From Streptomyces sp. RPA4-2 (lineage in GTDB: Bacteria; Actinomycetota; Actinomycetes; Streptomycetales; Streptomycetaceae), in assembly GCF_012273515.2 (NCBI RefSeq), contig NZ_CP050975.2, positions 5,394,001 to 5,458,000 on the forward strand: DNA of 64,000 nucleotides, read 5' to 3'. Position 1 is the first letter of the stretch; the number at the start of each line of letters is the position of its first letter. Under the pieces are notes generated by a model that made no database searches, was not told the DNA's origin, and saw only the letters and a list, made by a program, of their open reading frames with translations. Positions 1 through 13,052 of the stretch are shown here, in pieces. Position numbers and translations under genes: made by a program.

Positions 1-2200
1 CAACCCGCTGTCGGGTCTCACCCACAAGCGCCGTCTGTCGGCGCTCGGCCCGGGTGGTCTCTCCCGTGAGCGGGCCGGCTTCGAGGTCCGTGACGTGCAC
101 CCCTCGCACTACGGCCGCATGTGCCCGATCGAGACGCCTGAAGGCCCGAACATCGGTCTGATCGGCTCGCTCGCCTCCTACGGCCGGGTCAACGCGTTCG
201 GTTTCGTCGAGACCCCGTACCGCAAGGTCACGGGCGGTGTCGTCACCGACGACGTCGACTACCTGACGGCCGACGAAGAGGACCGGTTCGTCATCGCGCA
301 GGCCAACGCGCCGCTGACCGACGAGCTCCGCTTCGAGGAGTCCCGCGTCCTGGTCCGCCGTCGTGGCGGAGAGGTCGACTACGTCCCCGGTGAGGACGTC
401 GACTACATGGACGTCTCGCCGCGCCAGATGGTGTCGGTCGCGACCGCGATGATCCCGTTCCTGGAGCACGACGACGCCAACCGTGCCCTCATGGGCGCGA
501 ACATGATGCGCCAGGCCGTTCCGCTCATCAAGTCCGAGGCGCCGCTCGTCGGCACCGGCATGGAGTACCGCTGCGCCGTCGACGCCGGCGACGTGCTCAA
601 GTCGGAGAAGGACGGTGTGGTCCAGGAGGTCTCCGCGGACTACGTCACCACCGCCAACGACGACGGCACGTACACCACGTACCGCCTGCACAAGTTCTCC
701 CGCTCCAACCAGGGCACGTCCGTCAACCAGAAGGTTGTCGTGGACGAGGGCGCCCGGGTCGTCGCCGGCCAGGTACTGGCCGACGGCCCGGCGACCGAGA
801 ACGGCGAGATGGCGCTCGGCAAGAACCTGCTCGTGGCGTTCATGCCGTGGGAGGGTCACAACTACGAGGACGCGATCATCCTGTCGCAGCGCCTCGTGCA
901 GGACGACGTCCTCTCCTCGATCCACATCGAGGAGCACGAGGTCGACGCCCGTGACACCAAGCTCGGCCCCGAGGAGATCACCCGGGACATCCCGAACGTC
1001 TCCGAGGAGGTCCTCGCCGACCTCGACGAGCGCGGCATCATCCGTATCGGTGCCGAGGTCGTCGCCGGCGACATCCTCGTCGGCAAGGTCACGCCCAAGG
1101 GTGAGACCGAGCTGACCCCCGAGGAGCGCCTGCTCCGCGCGATCTTCGGTGAGAAGGCGCGCGAGGTGCGCGACACCTCGCTGAAGGTGCCGCACGGCGA
1201 GATCGGCAAGGTCATCGGCGTCCGCGTCTTCGACCGTGAAGAGGGCGACGAGCTGCCGCCGGGCGTGAACCAGCTGGTTCGTGTCTACGTGGCGCAGAAG
1301 CGCAAGATCACGGACGGTGACAAGCTCGCCGGCCGCCACGGCAACAAGGGCGTCATCTCGAAGATCCTGCCGATCGAGGACATGCCGTTCCTGGAGGACG
1401 GCACCCCGGTCGACATCATCCTCAACCCCCTCGGTGTCCCGTCCCGAATGAACCCGGGACAGGTCCTGGAGATCCACCTCGGCTGGCTCGCCAGCCGCGG
1501 CTGGGACGTCTCCGGCCTCGGGGAGGACTGGGCGCAGCGTCTGCAGGCCATCGAGGCCGACGTGGTCGCCCCCGGTACCAACGTCGCCACCCCCGTCTTC
1601 GACGGTGCGCGTGAGGACGAGCTGGCCGGTCTGCTGAACCACACGATCCCGAACCGTGACGGCGAGCGCATGGTGCTCCCGACCGGCAAGGCGCCGCTGT
1701 TCGACGGCCGCTCCGGCGAGCCGTTCCCGGAGCCGATCTCGGTCGGCTACATGTACATCCTCAAGCTCCACCACCTGGTCGACGACAAGCTGCACGCCCG
1801 CTCGACCGGTCCGTACTCGATGATCACCCAGCAGCCGCTGGGTGGTAAGGCCCAGTTCGGTGGCCAGCGCTTCGGTGAGATGGAGGTGTGGGCGCTGGAG
1901 GCGTACGGCGCCGCTTACGCCCTCCAGGAGCTGCTGACCATCAAGTCCGACGACGTGACCGGTCGCGTGAAGGTCTACGAGGCCATCGTCAAGGGCGAGA
2001 ACATCCCCGAGCCCGGCATCCCCGAGTCCTTCAAGGTGCTCATCAAGGAGATGCAGTCTCTCTGCCTCAACGTGGAGGTGCTGTCCAGCGACGGTATGTC
2101 CATCGAAATGCGTGACACCGACGAGGACGTCTTCCGCGCGGCGGAGGAGCTCGGCATCGACCTGTCCCGGCGCGAGCCGAGCAGCGTCGAAGAGGTCTGA
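1..2200 (+). CDS. rpoB: RNA polymerase beta subunit, 3' part
   Basis: Catalytic beta subunit of RNA polymerase. The frame is open from base 2 and the true start lies before the window; about 732 C-terminal residues are present. The first residues ([19 protein letters not shown]) are the core of the rifampicin-resistance region, with the usual His and Ser, so it reads as the wild-type rifampicin-sensitive form. The segment ending in the [14 protein letters not shown] motif follows, and the conserved C-terminal part ([24 protein letters not shown]) is intact. It is followed 111 bases later by rpoC in the same direction, the usual rpoBC arrangement. A hairpin lies in the gap. No internal break was seen. 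Confidence 0.99.
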   Translation, partial: NPLSGLTHKRRLSALGPGGLSRERAGFEVRDVHPSHYGRMCPIETPEGPNIGLIGSLASYGRVNAFGFVETPYRKVTGGVVTDDVDYLTADEEDRFVIAQANAPLTDELRFEESRVLVRRRGGEVDYVPGEDVDYMDVSPRQMVSVATAMIPFLEHDDANRALMGANMMRQAVPLIKSEAPLVGTGMEYRCAVDAGDVLKSEKDGVVQEVSADYVTTANDDGTYTTYRLHKFSRSNQGTSVNQKVVVDEGARVVAGQVLADGPATENGEMALGKNLLVAFMPWEGHNYEDAIILSQRLVQDDVLSSIHIEEHEVDARDTKLGPEEITRDIPNVSEEVLADLDERGIIRIGAEVVAGDILVGKVTPKGETELTPEERLLRAIFGEKAREVRDTSLKVPHGEIGKVIGVRVFDREEGDELPPGVNQLVRVYVAQKRKITDGDKLAGRHGNKGVISKILPIEDMPFLEDGTPVDIILNPLGVPSRMNPGQVLEIHLGWLASRGWDVSGLGEDWAQRLQAIEADVVAPGTNVATPVFDGAREDELAGLLNHTIPNRDGERMVLPTGKAPLFDGRSGEPFPEPISVGYMYILKLHHLVDDKLHARSTGPYSMITQQPLGGKAQFGGQRFGEMEVWALEAYGAAYALQELLTIKSDDVTGRVKVYEAIVKGENIPEPGIPESFKVLIKEMQSLCLNVEVLSSDGMSIEMRDTDEDVFRAAEELGIDLSRREPSSVEEV

Positions 2201-2215
2201 CGGGAGTCCGGACAC

Positions 2216-2247
2216 GGGGGCTCGACGATGAACTTCGATGAGCCCCC
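2216..2247 (+). promoter_or_regulatory. rpoB-rpoC intergenic hairpin
   Basis: Perfect 8-bp arms GGGGGCTC and GAGCCCCC are separated by 16 bases, between rpoB and rpoC. There is no U-tract, so a partial attenuator or RNA-processing site is more likely than a full terminator. The role is inferred from structure only. Confidence 0.4.
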
Positions 2248-2311
2248 GGCCGGCCCCAGGACCCCCGTATCAGACCCCATGACTTACAACCCTGAGAGGG
2301 ATTGACGCATA

Positions 2312-6211
<3,900 letters not shown>

Positions 6212-6225
6212 GGCGTAAGTCAACT

Positions 6226-6260
6226 GACGGGCGGTCACCCTTCGTGGGTGGCCGCCCGTC
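6226..6260 (+). terminator. rpoBC terminator
   Basis: 15-bp stem (one G-U pair) with arms GACGGGCGGTCACCC and GGGTGGCCGCCCGTC around a TTCGT loop, 14 bases after the rpoC stop. It has the stem strength typical of Streptomyces terminators, which often lack a long U-run. Confidence 0.85.
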
Positions 6261-6373
6261 GGCGTTCTCCGGTTCCGCGACGTCCGTACCGCCGTACGGA
6301 CGTCATGCGGAACCCGTGCCGGAAATGCCGCGTCGGAGCATGATGGAGGAATCCGTCTGGGGGGAGGCATTCC

Positions 6374-6907
6374 GTGTCGTACCCGACGCCGTGGCAGCCG
6401 TGGCAGGGGCAGGGGCAGGGGCAGGGCGGGCCGTCGATGCTCGCGTCGCACGCCGACCGGGAGCGGGCGGTGGATGTGCTGAGAGCCGGCTTCGGCGAAG
6501 GCCGCCTGGAGCAGGCCGAGTTCGAGAAACGAGTGGCGCGGGCGTACGCGGCCCGGACGGTGGGTGAGCTGGCCGTGCTCGTCGGCGACCTGCCGCAGGG
6601 TCCCGTACCGATGACGGCCGGACCCGGGGCCGTCGTCCCGCAGACGTTCCTGCCCGCGCCGCGGCCGATGACCAACGGGAAGGCGGTCGGCGCCATGGTC
6701 TGCGGCCTGCTCACCGTGGTGACGCTCGGCGCCACCGGCATCCCCGCGGTGGTCCTGGGACACTCGGCGCGCTCGGAGATGCGCCGTACCGGGGAGAGCG
6801 GTGATGGCCTCGCGATGACCGGTCTCGTACTGGGCTGGCTGTCGGTCGCGGGCTGGGCGCTGTTCCTGATGCTGGCCATGATCGCGGCGGTGGCGGCCGG
6901 GGGCTGA
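6374..6907 (+). CDS. DUF1707/DUF4190 small membrane protein
   Basis: A 177-residue protein. Residues about 22-75 (ASHADRERAVDVLRAGFGEG ... GELAVLVGDLP) match the DUF1707 (SHOCT-like) domain, a short helical domain common in actinobacteria. Residues about 105-175 are a DUF4190-type pair of hydrophobic segments (AVGAMVCGLLTVVTLGATGIPAVVLGH and a C-terminal helix). The GTG start is supported by a GGGGAGG ribosome site. A GGGGCA simple repeat near the start encodes alternating Gln-Gly. It faces the M48 peptidase gene tail to tail. Biochemical function is unknown; membrane location is inferred. Confidence 0.85.
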   Translation: MSYPTPWQPWQGQGQGQGGPSMLASHADRERAVDVLRAGFGEGRLEQAEFEKRVARAYAARTVGELAVLVGDLPQGPVPMTAGPGAVVPQTFLPAPRPMTNGKAVGAMVCGLLTVVTLGATGIPAVVLGHSARSEMRRTGESGDGLAMTGLVLGWLSVAGWALFLMLAMIAAVAAGG

Positions 6908-6930
6908 ACGGCCGGCCTCCGGGCGTCGGC

Positions 6931-6957
6931 GGGGCGGCCGGTGATTCGGGCCGCCCC
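6931..6957. terminator. bidirectional terminator between converging genes
   Basis: Arms GGGGCGGCC and GGCCGCCCC pair perfectly around a 9-base loop in the 57-base gap between the stop of the DUF1707 gene and the stop of the M48 peptidase gene, so it can serve both strands. Confidence 0.7.
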
Positions 6958-6964
6958 GGTGTCG

Positions 6965-8224
6965 TCAGCCGGGTGGCTGGAGATACGGCTGGAGGTGGTG
7001 CAGCCGTGTGTAGTGGTCCGGGTGGGACGAGAGCAGCTTGCTGAGCGAGCTCTCCCGCGGTGCCACCCCTCCGTTGCGGGCGGTGAGCGCGGCCGTCTCG
7101 TACTGCTCCTGCTGGTGCAGCTTGTGCAGGACGGCGGCCAGCATCGGGGCGAAGCCGAGGGCAGCGGCGTGCTCGTCGGCGCGGAGTTCGGCCCGGCGCC
7201 CGACGGCGGCGAGGGCGTACGGCACGGCCAGGACGAGCAGCGGAAGTCCGTACAGGGTGCTGACCGTCGCCAGGGCGAGGCCGCCGAGGACCAGCACCAC
7301 GAACGCGGCCCCGAAGCAGGAGAACGCGCGCGACACCTTGAAGACGATGCTCGCGAACCCGCGCAGGACCCGCCAGGCGAGCCGGCCGGGCAGCGCGTAC
7401 CAGTAGCCGAGCAGGGATGACCAGGCGTGGCCGCCGACGTGGTGGCCCAGTTCGTGCGCGAGGACCGCGGCGAGTTCCCCGTTGGGGAGATGGTTCATGG
7501 CGAAGCGGGTGACGCCGACGATGTGGCCGGCGGCGGCGACCGCGTTCAGGCCGTCGCTGTCCTCCACCCACAGTTCGTAGGTACGGCCCTCGACACCGGC
7601 GCGTGCGGTGACCTCGTGCCAGACCGGTTCGAGTTTGGCTCGTTCTTGCGGCGTGGGGTAGCGCAGGCGGAGCAGACGGCGCGCGATGGCGCTTTCCGTG
7701 GGCCGGTGGAACACCAGAGCGCCGCTGGCCAGCCAGGCGAGGACCACGAGGAACCCGAGGTCGCCGAAGAAGGCGGAGAACAGGCCGACGACGAACAGGC
7801 TGCAGAGGAAGTTCGGCAGGTGGAGCAGCAGATTGCCGACAGCCGTTGAGTCGGTGCGGCGCTGCTGACTGCGGATGTGGACGCGGCCGTGGTCGGTGCT
7901 GATGTGGTGCGGGTGGGCGGGGTCGCCGGGGGAGAGGGGCGGGGCCGGGGGTGTGGCGGCGTGCGGGTACGCGGGCTGGGACGGGGGTGCGGCGGCCTGC
8001 GGGTATCGCGGGGGTTGTGGGTGGTGCGGGGCCTGCGAGTGTTGGCCTGGATACGACGGGGGTTGTTGACCCGGATACGCGGGGGGCTGTTCGCCGGGAT
8101 AGGGCGGGGGCCGTTCACCGGGATAGGGCGGGGGCTGTTGTCCCGGGTAGGGCGGGGGCACTGGGGACTGGGGTGGCGCGGGGTACTGGGGGTACTCCGG
8201 TGGTGAGGACGGTGGCTGGGTCAC
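6965..8224 (-). CDS. M48-family zinc metallopeptidase, membrane
   Basis: A 419-residue protein. The GTG start at 8224 is chosen because an AAAGGA ribosome site precedes it and the proline-rich N-terminus begins there. Residues about 20-70 contain five near-identical 8-residue repeats of the form PP-x-YPG-x-x. Hydrophobic segments follow, then the zinc motif HELGHH (AAVLAHELGHHVGGHAW) with a plausible third ligand in RAELRADEHA, the M48/HtpX layout. M48 enzymes of this kind degrade misfolded membrane proteins. It is the last gene of a minus-strand run that includes a Band-7-like protein; Band-7 proteins and membrane proteases often work together, so a functional link is possible but inferred. 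Confidence 0.88.
   Translation of the reverse strand: MTQPPSSPPEYPQYPAPPQSPVPPPYPGQQPPPYPGERPPPYPGEQPPAYPGQQPPSYPGQHSQAPHHPQPPRYPQAAAPPSQPAYPHAATPPAPPLSPGDPAHPHHISTDHGRVHIRSQQRRTDSTAVGNLLLHLPNFLCSLFVVGLFSAFFGDLGFLVVLAWLASGALVFHRPTESAIARRLLRLRYPTPQERAKLEPVWHEVTARAGVEGRTYELWVEDSDGLNAVAAAGHIVGVTRFAMNHLPNGELAAVLAHELGHHVGGHAWSSLLGYWYALPGRLAWRVLRGFASIVFKVSRAFSCFGAAFVVLVLGGLALATVSTLYGLPLLVLAVPYALAAVGRRAELRADEHAAALGFAPMLAAVLHKLHQQEQYETAALTARNGGVAPRESSLSKLLSSHPDHYTRLHHLQPYLQPPG
8050..8180. repeat. short in-frame repeats encoding YPG units
   Basis: About five tandem imperfect 24-base units on the minus strand encode PPPYPGQQ-type octapeptides in the N-terminal tail of the M48 peptidase. Copy number may vary between strains by slippage. 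Confidence 0.7.
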
Positions 8225-8271
8225 GACGCTTCCTTTGCGTGGGGACGAGCGGGGAGTACGGCCGGCCGGTG

Positions 8272-8901
8272 TCAGCCGATCAGCAGTGAGGCGGGCAGCA
8301 GGAGCGTGCCGACGCAGAAGGCGATCAGCCCGGCGCGGATCCACTGGTGTTTGCGCGCGGCGATCCGGCTCGTCTCGGTGAGGGCCTTCGCGAGGCCTCC
8401 GGTGGGATCGCGCCCGGTGTCGGCGAGGGCGGTCCGCAGACAGCCGAGCCGTACGGCCTGCTGGATGTCGCCGAAGTACGACAGCGGGTGCCCCGGCGCC
8501 CAGGCCGGGGCCCCGTAGCGCGGGAGCACGGCCAGCAGCAGGGCGAGCAGGGACAGGGCGAGGGAGCCGACACCCGCCCAGCACAGCGCCGCACCCGGGA
8601 CGGAGAGCGCGGCCGGGGTCCAGTCGTGCCCCGCGAGCAGACCGCTGAAGACGCCCGCGGTCATGCCGAGAGCCGCGACCAGTACCGATGCCTTGCTGTC
8701 GGCGCGGGTGATCTCGGCGCGGAGGTCCGCGAGGAGGCGCTCGCACAGACGGACGATCTCGGGCGTGGTGCCGTCCGGGTGGCGGCTCGGAAGGGGAGCA
8801 CCGGCGGCGGGGCCTCCGGGCGGTGCTCCGTGCGGAGCCGCCGGGTCGCCGTCCGGGCCGGTGGCGGGCGCCGGGACGGGCACCGGGTCGAGTGCGGTCA
8901 T
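8272..8901 (-). CDS. DUF5706 / Pycsar-effector-like (PycTM) membrane protein
   Basis: A 209-residue protein. Residues 1-46 are a Pro/Gly-rich tail. Residues 47-70 form an amphipathic helix ending in the motif EITRADSKAS, followed by hydrophobic segments at about 71-90, 97-126 and 188-208. The R-A-D-x-K-A-S motif leading directly into a membrane hairpin is the hallmark I associate with DUF5706/PycTM proteins, the membrane effectors of cyclic-pyrimidine (Pycsar) antiphage systems. The ATG start gives a full-length family member. A class III cyclase lies about 4 kb upstream on the same strand, which supports the assignment. An effector role is inferred. Confidence 0.72.
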   Translation of the reverse strand: MTALDPVPVPAPATGPDGDPAAPHGAPPGGPAAGAPLPSRHPDGTTPEIVRLCERLLADLRAEITRADSKASVLVAALGMTAGVFSGLLAGHDWTPAALSVPGAALCWAGVGSLALSLLALLLAVLPRYGAPAWAPGHPLSYFGDIQQAVRLGCLRTALADTGRDPTGGLAKALTETSRIAARKHQWIRAGLIAFCVGTLLLPASLLIG

Positions 8902-9069
8902 GCGCCGTCCTCCCGGGCGCCGGCGTCCGGCTCGGCGGGCCCTGATCCGTCGGACCTCGGCCCGCCGGGCATCTGTTCGGCAGTTCTCGGTTCGGCGGGT
9001 CCCGGTCCGTCCGGGCCCGGACGGCCGGGCCGGGGGGTGCCGTCGGCCGGGTGGGCGACGGCTGCCACG

Positions 9070-10707
9070 TCATGTCTTAAGCAGGGTCGGGGTGCTGCCG
9101 TAGCCCGGGGGCGGCTGCCAGGCTGCGGCTTCGGGCGCGACGGGCCCGGCCGACGGGGCGGGAACGCCCGGGTAAGAGGCCGGAGGCACCAGTGGGGGCA
9201 GGAGCGGGGGCGGCGGGGCGTACGGCTGCGGGGCCTGCCAGGTGGGACCGCCAGGGGCCCCGTACGGGCTCCCCGCCGGTCCCGGCTGGGCGCCGGTGTA
9301 CTGACCCGTCGCCGGGCCCGTCTGCCCGCCGTACGGCCCGTACGGCTGCGCGGCGGCGGGGCCTGCTCCGGGTGCCGGCGCGGGTGCGGAAGTGGGCGTC
9401 GGCGCGGGTGTGGGCGTACGCGTCGGCGCGAGATGGCCGTCGAGGCCGGGGGCCTGCGCCGGGGGGTCCTGGAGCGGCGGCCCGGCGGGAACCGGGGGTT
9501 CGGCCCGGCCGGGTCCGCTGGGCGCGTATCCCGGCAGCGGCGGGTCCGGGTCCGGGTACGCCGGACCGGCGGCGGACGGGAGGAGGGGAGGTGTCTGCGG
9601 GACCCCCGGGAGGCGCTGGTTGAGGATGTCGCTGACCGTGCGCAGGGCCAGCTGCTTCGGGCCCTCCAGCTCGTAGCCCTCGGCGGTGTCGCCGCTCAGC
9701 AGCTGCTTCACCAGGTCCATCTGGGCCTGGATCATCCGGAGCTGGTCCTCGCGCATGCTGGACATGACGAGGTGGGAGTCCTCCGGGCGCTGGGCGAGGT
9801 GCAGCGCCCAGGCATGGACACCGCCCTGCTGGAGGTGCCACTGGTAGAAGGCGATCTTCTCCTCCTCCAGCTTCTGGAGTTCGATCTGCTGGCGCCCCTG
9901 CTGGAGGGCGAGCTGATGCTGCTGCCCGCTGTGCAGGAGCGCCTGCTCGTGCTGCCACCGCTGCTGCTGGAGCGCGAGTTCCTGCTGCCGGCCGCCGTAC
10001 GCCGCCGCCCGGTCGATCTGCAGGGCGTCCTGCTGCCGGAACCTGCGGTCGGCCTCGACGTCGACCTCCATGCCGCGCTGTGCCCCCCGCACCTGTTCGG
10101 CGGCGGAGTAGTCGATGGCCTGCAGCCGCTGCTGGTGCTCGATGTTCGCCTGGTCGCGACGGAGCCGCAGGGTCCAGGTGACCTGAAGTCCCGCCGGCGC
10201 CCCGAGCGGCCCGAGCACGGTGACCGCCTGGAGCAGTTCCCGTTCGGCCGCCGCGCTGTCCGCGATGGCGAAGCGGCGGCTCACCGGCCGGGCCGCCTGC
10301 TGGAGTTCGCCGATGAGCGTCGCCGGTACGTTGCGGTGGCCGCTCTCCACGAACCGGCCCGGATCGAGGACCTGCCAGGACAGGTCGAGGACCGCGGTGA
10401 ACTCGAAGGCGTCGTTGTCACTCGGCAGGGTGAGTTCGGCCGAGTGGGGGTGTACGCCCATGTCCACCTCGTAGACGGCCGAGTACCGCTTCGCCGCGAT
10501 CTCGCTGCGCGTCGGCCGCCGGGGCGGCAGATACGTCTCGTAGCCGCCCTTGGGAGTGGAGAAGACCAGGGCGTGGTCGATGCGGACCAGATGCTTCAGC
10601 GAGAGCTCGAAGCGCGACAGCTGGCGCACGGTGAGCACCGGGTCGACCAGGTCGGAGTGCCGGTCCGCCTGCTGCTGCCACTCGGGCGGGCGGTTGAAGG
10701 TGGGCAT
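9070..10707 (-). CDS. Band-7/SPFH-like protein with Gln-rich coiled coil and Pro-rich tail
   Basis: A 545-residue protein. The ATG at 10707 follows a clear GAGGAG site and gives MPTFNRPPEWQQQ. Residues about 40-190 (VDMGVHPHSAELTLPSDNDAFEFTAVLDLSWQVLDP and onward) resemble a Band-7/SPFH domain. Residues about 195-330 are a Gln/Glu/Arg-rich coiled coil, and the remainder is a Pro/Gly/Tyr-rich disordered tail. SPFH proteins build membrane-associated oligomers. The stop overlaps a CTTAAG hexamer, so the last residues (TLLKT) are suspect: with CCGG there the frame would stay open. The family call rests on pattern only; it could simply be an uncharacterised Streptomyces protein. Confidence 0.6.
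   Translation of the reverse strand: MPTFNRPPEWQQQADRHSDLVDPVLTVRQLSRFELSLKHLVRIDHALVFSTPKGGYETYLPPRRPTRSEIAAKRYSAVYEVDMGVHPHSAELTLPSDNDAFEFTAVLDLSWQVLDPGRFVESGHRNVPATLIGELQQAARPVSRRFAIADSAAAERELLQAVTVLGPLGAPAGLQVTWTLRLRRDQANIEHQQRLQAIDYSAAEQVRGAQRGMEVDVEADRRFRQQDALQIDRAAAYGGRQQELALQQQRWQHEQALLHSGQQHQLALQQGRQQIELQKLEEEKIAFYQWHLQQGGVHAWALHLAQRPEDSHLVMSSMREDQLRMIQAQMDLVKQLLSGDTAEGYELEGPKQLALRTVSDILNQRLPGVPQTPPLLPSAAGPAYPDPDPPLPGYAPSGPGRAEPPVPAGPPLQDPPAQAPGLDGHLAPTRTPTPAPTPTSAPAPAPGAGPAAAQPYGPYGGQTGPATGQYTGAQPGPAGSPYGAPGGPTWQAPQPYAPPPPLLPPLVPPASYPGVPAPSAGPVAPEAAAWQPPPGYGSTPTLLKT
9076..9081. other. CTTAAG, suspected sequence error
   Basis: CTTAAG lies at the very end of the Band-7-like gene. At three other CTTAAG sites substitution by CCGG repairs a reading frame. 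Here the same substitution removes the stop and leaves the frame open into the DUF5706 gene, so this site is ambiguous. Confidence 0.45.
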
Positions 10708-10784
10708 GTGCGTGTCTCCTCGGGAACGCCGGGGCGTTTCGCCTCCGGTCGCCTGGGTCGGAAGGGTCTGGCGGCGGGCCCCGG

Positions 10785-13052
10785 TCAGCGGGCCGGAAGG
10801 GTGGTCAGCAGCCGGGCGGCCACCAGGGGCGGGGGCGCTCCGTCCTCGCCGGGCATGGTCCGCAGCAGATGGCTCAGCCGCTGGTGCTCGGCGCTCGTGG
10901 TGACGAGAGCGGGCAGCAGGGCGGCCAGTGCCCATTCGGTGGCCGGCGTCCGGTCGGCGATCAGTACCCACTCGCGCAGCACGTCGAGCGCGTGCCGGGT
11001 GGCCCGGGGGTCGGCGAGGGCCGCCCGCCACAGGGCCGGGATGCCGTGGGCGGCCGCGGCGCCCTCGGTCGCCGCCCGCGCGTACCAGCCGAGGACCAGC
11101 GGGGTGCCGTACCGCTCGTCGTCCTCGGTGCGGCGGCAGGCGTTGACGAAGCCGCCGAGGGTCAGGTCGTGCACGGCACGGTCGTCGTCGAGGCGGCCGA
11201 GCAGCTCGGTGAGCACGAGGTCGCTTGCGGGGGAGAGGAGCAACAGCTCCACGGCCTCGGCGAGTTCACGCGCCATCTCGCCGTCCAGGTCGTCGGGGGC
11301 GTCCGTGTACAGGCGGCGGACGGCGCCGCGCAGCGCGGCGAGCGCCTGTACCGGCCGCTCGGGTCCGATCAGCGCGTACGCCCGCGCCGCCACCCAGCGC
11401 AGCCGCGGATCGTCGTGGGTGCACCAGTCGTCGAGGATGCGCGGGATGTTGGGCGTACCGACGAGGTGCGCGAGGGTGAGCGCGTTGACGGCGACGAGCC
11501 GGTGCCGGAACAGCTTGGACGTGCCCCAGGGTTGGATGACCAGGGCCATCGCGGAGGGCAGGTCGGTACGGGCGAGGACGGCGACGGTGGAGGCGGCCCG
11601 GGTACGGACCAGGGGGCGCCCGTCGTCGGCGAGCCGGCGCAGCCAGGCGATCAGGGCGGGCCGGGCGGACGGGTGGCCCGTCCACACCTCGCGCAGCAGC
11701 ACCAGGGAGGCCCGGTCGTCGCGGAACGCGGCCTTCCGCTGGGTCACCGGACCCCATTCGGTGTGCTCGTCCTCCTCGTAGCGGTGGGCGCGGGCCAGTT
11801 GGAGGCGTTTGCCGACGTGCGTGCCGAAGACGGGGACCTCCGGGACGCGGGCCCGGTTCTCGGTCTCCTGGAGGAACCGGTAGAGCAGATCGCTGAGTTC
11901 GGCGGTGAGGGCGTACGGGCCGCCGTCGAAGGCGGCCAGTGCGACGAGGAACGCCTTGTCCCGCAGGTGGATCGACGTCTCGTCCTCCTCGAACCACTCC
12001 TGGACCTGGTTCTCCAGCGACACGAGCGAGAACCGCGCCACGGCGTCCTCGGTCACCTCCCCGGCCGCGTACCGCCCGAGCAGCCGGGCGAAGGCGGCGA
12101 CCTCGCGCAACTGGTGGCCGCGGTCGAGGAATTCGGTGACGTCGGGGAGACCGAGCAGCTTGGCGGCGCTCTCCTCGTCGGTGCGGGCGCGCAGATGGGT
12201 GGCGAGGACGTCGGCCGCGGCCGGTGGCTCCCAGCGGACGGCGGGGACGTCCTCCAGCGCGGCGCTGGGGCCGACGGTGATCACCAGATAGGCGTCCTGC
12301 TCGACGAGGCGGTCCCGGGCGGCGAGCAGGTGGGGTTCGCGCAGCGGGCGGTCCCGGCGGGTGGCGAGGTCGCACAGGACGTACCCGCGCGCGGGGTCGC
12401 CGTCGCGCTTCTCCTCCGCCTCCGCCGTGAACCCGTCCGCGAGCGCGCCCGGGGCGGTGTCGGGAACCAGGGTGCGGACGGGGGCGGCGCCGAGGCGGTG
12501 CAGGAGCATCAGGGCGGCCGTGCGTCTGCCGGTGAAACGGGCGCCGGACAGGACCAGGACACGGTCGCGGCGCAGCCGGTCGAGAAGGTCGGCCATGACC
12601 CCGTCGGCGGCGACGAAACTGCCGTCCAACCGCTCCAGGGTGGAGCGCGGGACCTCGCCGGCGGACGGTCCGGGCGAGGCCGTGCCGGCCGCCCCCAGGT
12701 GGTAGATCTCCGTCCTGCCGCCCATGAACACGTCGCCGGTGAAGTGACCGCCGCTGATACCGCCGTGCTGGTCACCCCCGAGCAGACCGCCGCCGAAGCG
12801 GGCCCTGGCGCCGACGTTCATGGTCCGGGGGCTGTGGTCGACCAGGTCACGCCGCGCCGACCAGGCGTTCTGTGGCTGGTCGTGTTCCTCGGACGCGTCG
12901 TGGTCGTCGCCGCGGGGGGTGTCCTCGGGTACGGGGGCCGCGGAGGGCTGGTCCGCCGCCGGGCCGGGGCCGCCGTGTCCGGAGCCCGGGGCGTCGGGGC
13001 CGGGGCGCGGGCTTAAGCCGGAGAACCCTGGCCCGCCATCCTGGGTACTCAC
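10785..13052 (-). CDS. Degenerate P-loop NTPase with C-terminal helical (HEAT-like) repeats
   Basis: About 755 residues. The first 80 residues are acidic and disordered. Residues 87-112 carry the Gly-rich tag (GGLLGGDQHGGISGGHFTGD), which is also found in the end of the cyclase gene upstream. Residues about 140-330 look like a STAND-type NTPase. The Walker A segment is GARFTGRRTAA, with Arg where Lys is expected, followed by a Walker B-like GYVLCDL. The C-terminal half is a chain of amphipathic helices resembling HEAT/armadillo repeats. The GTG start overlaps the upstream TGA (GTGA). If the CTTAAG at 13012 is an error, the true start would be ATG at 13039. A scaffold or regulator in a signalling or conflict system is likely but inferred. 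Confidence 0.6.
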   Translation of the reverse strand: MSTQDGGPGFSGLSPRPGPDAPGSGHGGPGPAADQPSAAPVPEDTPRGDDHDASEEHDQPQNAWSARRDLVDHSPRTMNVGARARFGGGLLGGDQHGGISGGHFTGDVFMGGRTEIYHLGAAGTASPGPSAGEVPRSTLERLDGSFVAADGVMADLLDRLRRDRVLVLSGARFTGRRTAALMLLHRLGAAPVRTLVPDTAPGALADGFTAEAEEKRDGDPARGYVLCDLATRRDRPLREPHLLAARDRLVEQDAYLVITVGPSAALEDVPAVRWEPPAAADVLATHLRARTDEESAAKLLGLPDVTEFLDRGHQLREVAAFARLLGRYAAGEVTEDAVARFSLVSLENQVQEWFEEDETSIHLRDKAFLVALAAFDGGPYALTAELSDLLYRFLQETENRARVPEVPVFGTHVGKRLQLARAHRYEEDEHTEWGPVTQRKAAFRDDRASLVLLREVWTGHPSARPALIAWLRRLADDGRPLVRTRAASTVAVLARTDLPSAMALVIQPWGTSKLFRHRLVAVNALTLAHLVGTPNIPRILDDWCTHDDPRLRWVAARAYALIGPERPVQALAALRGAVRRLYTDAPDDLDGEMARELAEAVELLLLSPASDLVLTELLGRLDDDRAVHDLTLGGFVNACRRTEDDERYGTPLVLGWYARAATEGAAAAHGIPALWRAALADPRATRHALDVLREWVLIADRTPATEWALAALLPALVTTSAEHQRLSHLLRTMPGEDGAPPPLVAARLLTTLPAR

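Noticed and set aside
6965..9073. Long minus-strand frame starting at 9073, upstream of the M48 peptidase
   Set aside because: The upstream part runs through the DUF5706 gene in another frame with Arg/Pro-rich shadow sequence; the peptidase begins at GTG 8224.
8347..11781. Long plus-strand ORF of 1144 residues
   Set aside because: It lies opposite the minus-strand genes, has shadow-frame composition and no family features.
13012..13017. TTA codon in the NTPase gene as a sign of bldA control
   Set aside because: The TTA is created by a suspected erroneous CTTAAG, so it is not reliable evidence.
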